25,023 bases of DNA, taken from assembly GCF_047607725.1 (NCBI RefSeq), contig NZ_JBLKSS010000324.1, forward strand, positions 1 to 25,023, in the 5' to 3' direction. The stretch's first letter is position 1, and each line of letters opens with the position of its first letter. The notes under the pieces were generated by a model. It worked only from the letters and a program-made list of their open reading frames with translations. It searched no databases and was not told the origin of the DNA. Both the position numbers and the translations under genes were made by a program. Positions 8,570 to 16,705 of the stretch are shown here, one piece after another. The DNA is from JBLKSS01 sp047607725 (lineage in GTDB: Bacteria > Pseudomonadota > Gammaproteobacteria > Enterobacterales > Enterobacteriaceae).

Positions 8570-9074
8570 TATCCTTGATGTGCTTCAGGCATTTCTGGTC
8601 GGCAACATCGGGATCGGTGAAGTCTGGTCGTCACAGGTTAACCGGGTCCCCATGCCCCATGGCGATGTCGCTATCATGACGCCGTTGTTCTTCAAGCGGC
8701 TAGGGACCACCTGGGCGACGAACCAGGATACCGGTAATACCGACAGCAGCACGGTGACGAAACACGTGCTACGCACCCTTGATGTTCAAATTGACCTTTA
8801 CGGCCGTCATGCTGCTGAAAACGCGGTGATGCTGGAGACGCTGTTTCGTGATGGGTACGCCGTGGACGCTATCCATGCCCTTCATCCGGCCATAACGCCA
8901 TTGTATGCCAGTGACGTTCATCAGAATGTGTTTAATACCGATGCACACCAGTACCTTGAGCGCTACATCGTCACCCTGACGATGCAGACCCAGATTGACA
9001 TTATCATTCCGCAGGCGTTTTTTGACTGGGCGGCGGTATCGCCTTATCAGGCAGACCAAGAGACTTTAGCATGA
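8541..9074 (+). CDS. Neck/tail terminator-like protein
   Basis: This 177-residue protein has a strong AGGAGG at 8531-8536 and an ATGATG start. The sequence begins MMQVTLTLDDILDVLQAFL. The middle part HVLRTLDVQIDLYGRHAAEN is followed by LETLFRDGYAVD and the end HQYLERYIVTLTMQTQIDI, a pattern typical of tail terminator or neck gateway proteins that cap the tail tube. It lies directly before the sheath gene, overlapping it by 4 nt. Function is inferred from position and fold-like pattern. Confidence 0.68.
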   Translation: MMQVTLTLDDILDVLQAFLVGNIGIGEVWSSQVNRVPMPHGDVAIMTPLFFKRLGTTWATNQDTGNTDSSTVTKHVLRTLDVQIDLYGRHAAENAVMLETLFRDGYAVDAIHALHPAITPLYASDVHQNVFNTDAHQYLERYIVTLTMQTQIDIIIPQAFFDWAAVSPYQADQETLA

Positions 9075-10552
9075 TCCCCTTACAACGCGATTTTTCTATT
9101 ACCCCGGGCGTCATCAGTGCGGCAGGCACGGCGCTGGATATGACGGGCTTGTTGCTGACCGGCAATGACCTAGCCCCAACCGGTAGCGTACAGGCGTTTT
9201 CCACGCAGGCCGCCGTGGGTGACTATTTTGGCGCGGCGTCGGACGAATACACGGCAGCCGGACTCTATTTTAACGGTTACGACAACGCCACAACACGGGC
9301 GAGTACGCTACTGATAGGCCGCTTTGTGACTGACGAGGCCGGTGCGTCGGCCTGGTTGGTCTCGGGCAGTTTCAAGGGCCAGCCCGTGACGGCATTGCAA
9401 GCGGTGAGCGGTAAGCTCAAGCTGACGGTTGACGGCCAATCCGTGACCAGCAGTGATATCAATCTGAGTGCAGTGACCAGCTATGATGCGGCCGCCGCCG
9501 CCCTTGAAACGGCGATAGGCAACAAGGTGTCAGTCAAATGGTTATCGGTCCAGCAGCGTTTTCGCGTCAGCAGTGTAAAAGCGGGCGCAGACAGCACGAT
9601 AATCTTTGCATCGGGGAGTGCTGCCGCGGCACTGAAATTGACCGCTGACAGCGGTGCAGCGTTGTCTCAGGGCGCTGCCCCCTCAGTGGTTGCCGACACG
9701 ATGGATACCTTGACTCGAGCGCATCAGAACTGGGTATTGTTTACTACGCTGTTTGCGCCGACCACAGCACAAAGCCTGGCGTTTGCTGCCTGGGCGACGC
9801 AGCAGAACTACCGTTTTGGCTATATCGCCTGGGATAATACTTCGGCGGGAACGATAGCCAATAACCCCGACTGTCTGGCGCATCAGATAATGACGGTGAA
9901 CGGCTATCAAAACGTTGCCATGATGTACGGCGATTACCGCTATGCCATGACGGCGCTGGCGTATGCGGGCTCACTGAATTTTGACGCCACCAATGGCCGC
10001 GTCTCCTATAAATTCCGCGCGTTCTCGGGTCTACCTGCGAATGTCACCGATGGCACCCTCGCCGATGCGCTGGCGTCAAACGGTTACACCTATTACGGTA
10101 CGTTCGGGGCGAACAATATCGTCTATCACTATGCCTCAGACGGGGCCATCAGTGGTGCGTTTAAATGGCTCGATACCTTTCTGTGCCAGGTGTGGATCAA
10201 CGCCAACCTGCTCGGGGCTTTCGCCACTGTTTTCACACAGAACCAATCGTTTCCCTTTAATGAAAAGGGGTATACCGCCTTGCGGGCCTGTGTGATTGAT
10301 GTGGCGCAAAAAGCCCTGAACTTTGGTGCGATCCGCACCGGGATCACGCTGGACGCCTCACAGCGCCAGCAGGTGAATAATGCCGTCGGTAAAGAGATTA
10401 GTAACACGCTTTATGCTGAGGGATGGTACCTGGCTATCCCGCCACAGAGTGCCACGAACCGCACCGAGCGCAAATTAACCGGGGCAGTCTTTTTCTATAC
10501 TGACGGTAGCCTTATCCAGCATATCCGCCTCGCCTCTCTCGACGTTATGTAA
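9071..10552 (+). CDS. Tail sheath protein (DUF3383 type)
   Basis: This 493-residue protein shows that the phage has a contractile tail. It begins MIPLQRDFSITPGVISAAGT and includes the segments FNGYDNATTRASTLLIGRF, then NIVYHYASDGAISG followed by FKWLDTFLCQVWINANLLG, and ends with a beta-rich C-terminal domain (AEGWYLAIPPQSATNR). This is the DUF3383 sheath-like family of phages with DUF2184 capsids. The tube gene follows 9 nt later with an AAGGA site. No lesions seen. Confidence 0.88.
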   Translation: MIPLQRDFSITPGVISAAGTALDMTGLLLTGNDLAPTGSVQAFSTQAAVGDYFGAASDEYTAAGLYFNGYDNATTRASTLLIGRFVTDEAGASAWLVSGSFKGQPVTALQAVSGKLKLTVDGQSVTSSDINLSAVTSYDAAAAALETAIGNKVSVKWLSVQQRFRVSSVKAGADSTIIFASGSAAAALKLTADSGAALSQGAAPSVVADTMDTLTRAHQNWVLFTTLFAPTTAQSLAFAAWATQQNYRFGYIAWDNTSAGTIANNPDCLAHQIMTVNGYQNVAMMYGDYRYAMTALAYAGSLNFDATNGRVSYKFRAFSGLPANVTDGTLADALASNGYTYYGTFGANNIVYHYASDGAISGAFKWLDTFLCQVWINANLLGAFATVFTQNQSFPFNEKGYTALRACVIDVAQKALNFGAIRTGITLDASQRQQVNNAVGKEISNTLYAEGWYLAIPPQSATNRTERKLTGAVFFYTDGSLIQHIRLASLDVM

Positions 10553-10561
10553 GGATAATTC

Positions 10562-10996
10562 ATGCTTACGAATATTACCAGTGCCAATAGCGCACTGCGC
10601 ATTGTGGTGCCCGAGTTTTACCCAGGGGGCTTCGATGTAGACGATTACGCCGCTGACAGCATGTTTGAAACCGCCGCGCTTGAAATGGCTGAAGATCTGA
10701 TGTCCGCGGACGGCAAGTACCACGCCGGTTTTGTCTTCAATCCGACCGAGTTGACGCTCAGCTTGACGCCGACCTCGTCAGCCGCGACGCGGTTTGATAA
10801 CTGGTATGCCGCCCAGCGCGCCGCTATCACGATCTTCGCCTGTAATGCCATCTTGTCCATACCGGCCCTGGAAGCCAAATACAGCTTCGTTAACGGGGTG
10901 CTGTATTCCTGGCCCCCAGCCCCAGTAGGGCAACGTATTCTTGGCGCGCGCCAGGCCGTTTTTCATTTTGAGTCGGTGACCCGGAGTGCCCTGTAA
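10562..10996 (+). CDS. Tail tube protein
   Basis: This 144-residue protein lies directly after the sheath gene, where the tube protein is encoded in myophages. An AAGGA (10552-10556) precedes the ATG. Recognisable features are FETAALEMAEDLMSADGKYH, then FVFNPTELTLSLTPTSSAA, then RFDNWYAAQRAAI, similar to tube proteins of the DUF3277 kind. The stop shares a base with the start of the chaperone gene (TAATG). Confidence 0.75.
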   Translation: MLTNITSANSALRIVVPEFYPGGFDVDDYAADSMFETAALEMAEDLMSADGKYHAGFVFNPTELTLSLTPTSSAATRFDNWYAAQRAAITIFACNAILSIPALEAKYSFVNGVLYSWPPAPVGQRILGARQAVFHFESVTRSAL

Positions 10997-11418
10997 TGCG
11001 AAAAACACATGAGTATGTCGTGAAAGAGCAAAACCGTGATGCGGGCAAGGTGTTTATCATCACCGAAATGTCCGCCGTGGCGGGCGAAGATTTGGCTGAA
11101 GAGATGTTCAGAGTCATGGGCCAGTCACGTTTTTACAGCATTCCGCCCGAGGTGGTGCAGATGGGCACGGCGGGGTTGGCGACAGTCGGCCTGGCGGCCC
11201 TTGCCAATGCAGATCGTGAGGCGGCCAGGCTTATCAGCCAGCGACTGTTGTCCACGGTGAAAATACGGATTGAGCATGAGGGCAAGGTGATAGAGCGGGC
11301 GCTAGATCCTGATAATGATTTTGAGGAGATTTCTACCCTGCGCGCGCTTAAAGATAACGTTTTCAGGCTCAATTTCGATTTTTTAACCGTCGCCGCCGAA
11401 TCGACTACCCCTGCCTGA
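10996..11418 (+). CDS. Tail assembly chaperone, short (unshifted) form
   Basis: This 140-residue protein lies between the tube and tape measure genes, the standard place of the gpG-like tail assembly chaperone that coats the tape measure while the tube polymerises. The sequence is helical and ends FDFLTVAAESTTPA. Near its end it reads through TTTTTTA at 11379-11385 in the correct phase for -1 slippage, and a second open frame continues to 11630. This entry is the product made when no slippage occurs. Confidence 0.82.
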   Translation: MRKTHEYVVKEQNRDAGKVFIITEMSAVAGEDLAEEMFRVMGQSRFYSIPPEVVQMGTAGLATVGLAALANADREAARLISQRLLSTVKIRIEHEGKVIERALDPDNDFEEISTLRALKDNVFRLNFDFLTVAAESTTPA

Positions 11419-11630
11419 GAGACGGCGGCAGTCCCTCGTCACTGGTCACGACCCGCAATATCTCCCCGCATATCGCTGCCGTGGTGCGTTCAGGTAAAGC
11501 GCGCTTGATTGAGCTGCAGCGGGATTACAGCGTGAAAGATCTGTGGGATTTTTTGGAAATGATAGCGGTGGAAAGCCATAACCACGCTGCCTGGCAGCAT
11601 TACAGCGAGGTCAACCATGGACGTCGATGA
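10996..11630 (+). CDS. Tail assembly chaperone, long -1 frameshift form (G-T like)
   Basis: A -1 slip on TTTTTTA (11379-11385) joins 130 zero-frame codons to 81 codons of the -1 frame, which is open from 11358 to a TGA at 11628-11630. The predicted product is 211 residues. The extension has no start codon of its own that makes sense and contains a helical segment, SVKDLWDFLEMIAVESHNHA, as in T-domains of tail chaperones. By analogy with lambda G/GT, the long form recruits the tape measure protein to the tube. The frame ends 14 nt inside the tape measure gene. The frameshift product is inferred from sequence. Confidence 0.78.
11379..11429 (+). promoter_or_regulatory. Programmed -1 ribosomal frameshift signal
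   Basis: The heptamer T-TTT-TTA (11379-11385) is phased as X XXY YYZ with respect to the chaperone frame (GAT TTT TTA). Six nt later a 6-bp all-GC stem can form between GCCGCC (11392-11397) and GGCGGC (11424-11429), a usual spacing for a stimulatory structure. The zero-frame stop (11416-11418) lies in the loop. Seen directly; activity is inferred. Confidence 0.78.
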
Positions 11631-13698
11631 GTATGTCTATGTCTACCGGGTAGACGCCCGCGATTTTCTTAACAACAAAAAGAAAATCGTCATTGCCCTG
11701 GATGATCTGGATAAACACTTGGTACACAGTGGAAAACAGGTCAGTGTGCTCAGTAAAAAGGTGGCCGCCAGTGGGCGGGAGGGGGTCAACGCCTTTTCTG
11801 CGCTATCCAAGGCGGCGTTGGGTTTCTTTGGCGCTTCCCTGACGCTTGGCGGCATAACGGGCCTGCTGGGCGGCATGTCGCGCACCCTGACCCAGCTGGG
11901 AAATCAGTCTGCCTTATCTGGCTATCCCGGCACAACGCCTTGATGGGCTGTCTCGTGCCGCAGAAGCCGCCGGCAGCAGTACCGGCGCATTGATGACGCA
12001 GCTAAAAAACCTGCGCGATTCACAGGCATGGCTACGTGCCGGTATTACGGATGTCAATGACTATACGCTGGCGTTATCACAGCTACAGGGCGTCACCGGG
12101 GTAGACATTATCGGTGCGACATCGCCCGATGAGGCCTTCGCGCGTGTTGGCCAGGCATTGCGATCGCTCAAAAACGCCGATCTGCGTCTGCAATACGCTA
12201 ACCGGCTCGGACTCGACGCGGGCTTGCAACGCAGCATTAACGACCAGACATTTGACCGTAACGCCAGCACATTTACCCGCAATTCACGTTTGACCCCCAC
12301 GCTGATTGCCCAGGCACAACGGGTCAATGCCCAGCTCGAAGATCTGAAGCAACAGATGGGTATTTTAAGCCTGCAGGCGTACGACGCCATTATCCCGATA
12401 GCCGAAGCGCTGATGCCCATACTGAAAGACCTGATTAAATATGTTGCCGATCATGGCGATGATATTGCGGCCTTTTTCAAATCAGGGGCGGCAGGCATCC
12501 AGAACTTTACGGCGGCGGTCGGCGGTGCGGAAAATGCCATGAAGCTGCTGCTAGCAGCCTGGGTAGCGGTCAAAGCAAAAGGATTATTGACGGGTGGCGC
12601 GGCGGGAGCGGCTGGCAGGGCAGGGGCCCTCGGAGCGGCCCTCACGGCAACCGGCGCGTATGTGACCACCGCATCGGGCGTGGAGGTGTGGGAGCGACTC
12701 AAGGCATTAAAAGACGGACGACATTATGGCGGGATCGCCACACAAAGCGAAGAGATGCGTGAGCTTGCACGGCTGAAGCGTCACAATCTGGCGGTAAACA
12801 GCGCTCAGGTTGAACAGCATGCACAGTCTGCTCGCCTATCGAGGGGGATCCGCAACAACAATCCCGGCAACATTGAGTTTAGGGGGCAGCAGGGGGCGAC
12901 GGGGAGTGATGGGCGCTATGCCATCTTCGAGACACCCTACACGGGGATCAAGGCGCTATCGGGACAGTTGATGCGCTATTACAGCGGACAAACCACCGGG
13001 CGGCCATTGCGCACCGTTAACGATATTATCTCTACGTGGGCACCGGCCGGTGAAAATAATACCGCCGCCTATCGAGGGGGATCCGCAACAACAATCCCGG
13101 CAACATTGAGTTTAGGGGGCAGCAGGGGGCGACGGGGAGTGATGGGCGCTATGCCATCTTCGAGACACCCTACACGGGGATCAAGGCGCTATCGGGACAG
13201 TTGATGCGCTATTACAGCGGACAAACCACCGGGCGGCCATTGCGCACCGTTAACGATATTATCTCTACGTGGGCACCGGCCGGTGAAAATAATACCGCCG
13301 CCTATATTACGCAGGTCTCCAAGGCGCTGGGTGTTGAGGCGCATACGCGACTTGACCTTAATGATAACGCCGTGATGCAAAAACTGGTGTCGGCCATTAT
13401 TCGGCATGAAAACGGCACTAACCCTTATGACGCATTGACCCTTGCCAAGGCGGTAGCAGACAGTCGTACCGACAATCCGCAGATGGCAGCGTACTACCCG
13501 CAGCAGCAACGCGCTCTCCAACAGGCGCAGACGGTCAATCATAGCCAGCGTGTCAGCCATACCGTAACGGAAAATCATATTCAGAACGTGAATGTGACGA
13601 CGAACACGGCACAGGCTGATGTGCTGCTCGAGCAGATACAGCAAAAGGCGCGCCAATCGCAGCTGACCGCGCCGTATATCAGCGGCGTCATGCCGTAA
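11617..13698 (+). pseudogene. Tape measure protein with C-terminal lysozyme-like domain, doubly frameshifted
   Basis: The gene should encode the tape measure that sets tail length. The first part (11617-11943) and middle part (from 11912 in the next frame) rejoin if one T of the TT at 11914-11915 is removed, giving NQSAYLAIPAQRLDGLSRAA. A 233-bp tandem duplication (12833-13305) then breaks the frame again; the C-terminal part continues in a third frame to 13698. Removing both insertions leaves 1848 nt, exactly 616 codons. The C-terminal domain (RGIRNNNPGNIEF, IISTWAPAGENNT, SAIIRHENG) resembles a virion peptidoglycan-degrading domain. A GAGG lies 6 nt before ATG 11617. Unless frameshifts are sequencing errors, tails cannot be built normally. 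Confidence 0.88.
12833..13305 (+). repeat. Perfect 233-bp tandem duplication inside the tape measure gene
   Basis: Bases 12833-13072 recur without a mismatch at 13066-13305. The period is 233 bp and the 7-mer CGCCTAT is found at 12833, 13066 and 13299, so the duplication joins at a 7-bp microhomology. The unit covers the start of the lysozyme-like domain. Because 233 is not a multiple of three, the frame is lost in the second copy and ends at a TGA at 13202-13204. Confidence 0.97.
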
Positions 13699-13708
13699 AG
13701 GGGGCCCT

Positions 13709-14515
13709 ATGGCGTTCGTTAATCGCAATATACTGAATATCAATGCCGCCACCCTGTTCAATGCCTTGGGCGGTGGCAGTCCACTCAGTATCATCAACAG
13801 TATCGTCGGGGCGTCTTACCGTATTCTAAAGCATAAGACGTCAGAAAACGCATTAAGGTTTGATGGCGTCGTGGCGCTGCAGCCCACCAAAGGGGCAAGC
13901 ATTCTTACTGCACCCGTGGCCCAAGGCCAGTACGGTGCCTTCAACAAGATCCAGTCGCCCGGCAAGCTGACAGTCAGGGTGGCGATTAACGGCTTTACCG
14001 GATATGCCTGCTCAATACCAAATCTGGCTAACCTGACGCTGACCAGCCAAAGAGATATCCTGGCGGCCATCGACGACATGATCGCCAATACCGATCTGTA
14101 CGATATTGAAACACCGAAAGAAACGTTTGTCAGCTATGATCTGGTGGGCAAGGACTACAGCGTGACGGCAAGAAACGGCGTCACCTTGCTGGTCGTGGAT
14201 CTATTTTTTCAGGAAGTGATACAGGCGACCGAGGTCGTGCTGTCCTCCCCGGCGACGCGTAACCGCCCTGCCGCCAATGCCACGGCGAAGAGTGCCAGTG
14301 CGGTCACTGAATCGGTACCCGGTAATACCCGCAGTGTGAGTTTGGATACAGTGAAAGCGGTACGGACATCACAGGCACGCAGCGGGCAGCCTGTTCCCGC
14401 GCCGGGCTTTACCAGCGCACTCAAGACAGTCGGGCAATCGCCGCAGGCGGTCGGTAGCGCCACCGGTAACGCCCTTCGTCAAGATATTCACGCTATCGCG
14501 CAAGGACTTTTCTGA
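13709..14515 (+). CDS. Baseplate/tail protein, Dit-like
   Basis: This 268-residue protein is the first gene after the tape measure, the usual place of a distal tail (Dit-like) or tube-baseplate adaptor protein. The N-terminal two thirds are beta-rich: ASYRILKHKTSENALRFDG, then TVRVAINGFTGYACSIPN, with NDIETPKETF-like YDIETPKETFVSYDLVGKDY and GVTLLVVDLFFQEV. The last 70 residues are low complexity, rich in Ala, Ser and Thr. The stop overlaps the next start by 1 nt. The Dit-like role is inferred. Confidence 0.68.
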   Translation: MAFVNRNILNINAATLFNALGGGSPLSIINSIVGASYRILKHKTSENALRFDGVVALQPTKGASILTAPVAQGQYGAFNKIQSPGKLTVRVAINGFTGYACSIPNLANLTLTSQRDILAAIDDMIANTDLYDIETPKETFVSYDLVGKDYSVTARNGVTLLVVDLFFQEVIQATEVVLSSPATRNRPAANATAKSASAVTESVPGNTRSVSLDTVKAVRTSQARSGQPVPAPGFTSALKTVGQSPQAVGSATGNALRQDIHAIAQGLF

Positions 14516-14820
14516 TGCTGGAGATGTCACTTAGCCCCCTGAAGGCCCAGCAGTTTACTGTGGGGCTGGCGGGGCAATCCTGCCTTATCCGCCTGTTTCA
14601 AATGCCCAACGGCCTTTATCTGGATTTGACGGTAGAGGGCAAGCCGTTGCTTCAGGGGATCCCCTGCCTGAATATGAGCCGTCTGGTGCGATATGGTTAT
14701 CTGGGCTTTGCCGGTGACCTGTTTTTTTCAGACCGGGAAGGGACGGAGGATCCGGTTTGGTCACAGCTGGGCGATCGCTTCCGGCTTTTTTATCTGACGG
14801 CGGATGAACTGAATGTATGA
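14515..14820 (+). CDS. Baseplate plug-like protein (Pam3 gp18 type)
   Basis: This 101-residue protein matches the pattern of small baseplate plug proteins: SPLKAQQFTVGLAGQSCLIR, then NGLYLDLTVEGKPLLQGIPC, then YGYLGFAGDLFFSDREG, then DPVWSQLGDRFRLFYLT. In related contractile phages this protein closes the tube near the hub. It is coupled to both neighbours by overlaps (1 and 8 nt), consistent with one operon. Confidence 0.75.
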   Translation: MLEMSLSPLKAQQFTVGLAGQSCLIRLFQMPNGLYLDLTVEGKPLLQGIPCLNMSRLVRYGYLGFAGDLFFSDREGTEDPVWSQLGDRFRLFYLTADELNV

Positions 14821-15694
14821 GCATAAAACATTAAGTGTGCGTTTTACGCTGACTCAGGGGGCTTTCGATAACCACAATACCGATGAAATTACCCTGAGCA
14901 ACGTCAAGGCGCAGGTGATCATGCGCGCCTGTACCGGAATACAGGGTTTTACCGCCGAGATCACCCTGCGCGGGTTGTCGCTAACACTCTTGTCGATGCT
15001 CTCCAGCAAGGGGCAAGGTATCTATACTGGCTCACCGGACACGCTGCGGATCGGCCTTTATCATAAAGACGGGCAGATTTTTCAGGGAGGCATTGTGTCG
15101 GCGTGGGCGGATATGAATGCCGCTCCAGAGCCGGCCCTTCACCTCTATGCGGTGGCCGCGCTGGCGGCAAGACAGCGGGCGGCGGCCCCCTTTACCCATC
15201 AGGACGCAGTGAAACTGACCCGTATGCTGAGCGCCATCGCCCGTGCCGCCGGTATGGGGGTGGATCTGCACGATGTGTCCGGTGTGGCCAATAATCCCTA
15301 TTACGAGGGCAGCCCCTTTGAGCAACTGATCCATATCTGTCTCGATTACCGCCTCAGCGCCTTTGTGGATGAGCAGAATACGTTTCATGCCTGGGTAAAA
15401 CAACGTGATGGCCTGCGTCCGCACATCAGCCCGGCACATGGCCTGATTGGTTACCCGGTCTTTACCCCCCGCGGGATCCTGTTTAATACCGTCTACTCCC
15501 CGATGCTGAGTGTGGGCAGGGCGGTTTATCTTGAGACTGAATTACCGAATGCCACAGGCAACTACATTATTTTTGCCGCCGATCATGTGCTGACCACCTG
15601 GAGCGAAGGCGGGGTGTGGCAAACGGTCTGCCAGGCAACCAAGGAGAGTGTCACCGATGACAACGCCGTATATCAGCGCGGAATACAGCAATAG
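14813..15694 (+). CDS. Baseplate hub protein (gp27/gp44-like)
   Basis: This 293-residue protein lies between plug and spike genes. It has beta-domain patterns at the start (CTGIQGFTAEITLRGLSLTL, RIGLYHKDGQIFQGGIVSAW), a central helical part (KLTRMLSAIARAAGMGVDLH, SPFEQLIHICLDYRLSAFVD) and the C-terminal GNYIIFAADHVLTTWSEGG. This domain order is typical of hub proteins of the Mu gp44/T4 gp27 kind, which form the ring that holds the spike. It overlaps the spike gene by 38 nt. Confidence 0.78.
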   Translation: MYEHKTLSVRFTLTQGAFDNHNTDEITLSNVKAQVIMRACTGIQGFTAEITLRGLSLTLLSMLSSKGQGIYTGSPDTLRIGLYHKDGQIFQGGIVSAWADMNAAPEPALHLYAVAALAARQRAAAPFTHQDAVKLTRMLSAIARAAGMGVDLHDVSGVANNPYYEGSPFEQLIHICLDYRLSAFVDEQNTFHAWVKQRDGLRPHISPAHGLIGYPVFTPRGILFNTVYSPMLSVGRAVYLETELPNATGNYIIFAADHVLTTWSEGGVWQTVCQATKESVTDDNAVYQRGIQQ

Positions 15695-16343
15695 CGATGC
15701 GGGCAGTATTGAATTTATGATTGAAAAAATGCTGTCCGGCAAGGTGTTTATTGAGCTGGCGTGCGTCAATGCCTGTGATCCGGCGGCACAAACTGTCGAT
15801 GTGACCCCGCTGGTTAACCGCGCCGATCCCGAGGGCAAACCGATAACGCACGGCACGGTCTACGGTGTCCGTTTCCTGCGCTGGCAATGTGGCGGGAGTG
15901 CTATCATCATGAACCCGGAGCCGGGGGATATCGGGCTGTTTGCCGTCTGTGACCGGGATATCAGCCTGGTTGTCGCCAACCGCAGGGGGGCGTTGGCGGG
16001 TAGCCAGCGTCGCCACTCGCGCACGGACGGTGTTTATCTGGGCGGTCTGCTGAATGCCTTTCCAACGCAATATCTGGAGCTGGCGAAAAACGCGATCAAT
16101 ATCGTTACCCCCAATCCGGTCAATGTTTCTTGCCACCATGCCACCCTCAAGGCCCCGGAAGGGGTGACCATTGATACGCCGCTCGCGGCCTTCACGGGGG
16201 ATATCGTTGACCATGCCGGCAGTAATAGCGTGTCGCTCAAAGACTTGCGCGACCATTTTAATGCCCACCGGCACGACGTACAGGGTGTGGAGAGCGGCAG
16301 CAGTCGCGTCACGTCTGCACCGCCCGATATTCCGACGGAGTAA
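15657..16343 (+). CDS. Baseplate spike protein, gp138-like N-terminal domain
   Basis: This 228-residue protein is probably the membrane-piercing spike. A GTG at 15648 also opens the frame but would sit 1 nt after the AAGGAG (15641-15646), so the ATG at 15657 (10 nt spacing) is preferred. The N-terminal OB-like domain reads GKVFIELACVNACDPAAQTV and YGVRFLRWQCGGSAIIMNPE, then GDIGLFAVCDRDIS, which fits Gp138_N spike proteins. The end contains RDHFNAHRHDVQGV, a His-containing stretch similar to the tip motifs that bind metal in spikes; metal binding is inferred. Confidence 0.8.
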   Translation: MTTPYISAEYSNSDAGSIEFMIEKMLSGKVFIELACVNACDPAAQTVDVTPLVNRADPEGKPITHGTVYGVRFLRWQCGGSAIIMNPEPGDIGLFAVCDRDISLVVANRRGALAGSQRRHSRTDGVYLGGLLNAFPTQYLELAKNAINIVTPNPVNVSCHHATLKAPEGVTIDTPLAAFTGDIVDHAGSNSVSLKDLRDHFNAHRHDVQGVESGSSRVTSAPPDIPTE

Positions 16344-16345
16344 GC

Positions 16346-16705
16346 ATGCTAACACAATCACTGAAATTGAATTCACAGACGTGGGATATCACGCTGGACG
16401 GGGCCGGTCATCTTGCCACGGTGTCCGAGGCGGCCGCAGTGGCACAGGACGTGGCGAGCGCCTGTAAAACGTTTTTAGGCGAGGTGTGGTTCAATGACAA
16501 GCTTGGCATACCGTGGATGAGTGAAATACTGGGTAAGCCCACCACGACCACCTTTATCCAGGCGCAGCTTGAACAACAGGCGATGAGACTGCCCTACGGG
16601 GCGCTGGCCAGAGCCACAGTAATAGCCCATCGTGATAAGCGCGGGGCCAGCGGCGTTATCGCGGTGGTCGATACGCATGGAGAAAGCAGCCAGGTGTCTT
16701 TATGA
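16346..16705 (+). CDS. Baseplate wedge protein, gp25-like
   Basis: This 119-residue protein lies before the J-like gene, as gp25/gpW proteins do. It has the patterns WDITLDGAGHLATVSEAAAV, then AQDVASACKTFLGEVWFND and KLGIPWMSEILGKP, and ends with beta strands (GVIAVVDTHGES). gp25-like proteins join the wedge to the sheath initiation complex. The stop overlaps the next start by 4 nt (ATGA). Confidence 0.82.
   Translation: MLTQSLKLNSQTWDITLDGAGHLATVSEAAAVAQDVASACKTFLGEVWFNDKLGIPWMSEILGKPTTTTFIQAQLEQQAMRLPYGALARATVIAHRDKRGASGVIAVVDTHGESSQVSL

Noticed and set aside
13201..13698. Separate gene encoding a small lysozyme-like protein
   Set aside because: Its apparent start is inside the second copy of the 233-bp duplication and lacks a binding site; it is the displaced C-terminus of the tape measure protein.
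11997..13700. CRISPR array or other regularly spaced repeats
   Set aside because: The only repeat is a two-copy 233-bp tandem duplication without spacers; no short regularly spaced repeats were seen elsewhere in the window.
15651..16376. 241-codon minus-strand frame opposite the spike gene
   Set aside because: The + strand frame has gp138-like features, an AAGGAG site and operon coupling; the minus-strand translation is Arg/Ile-rich without pattern.
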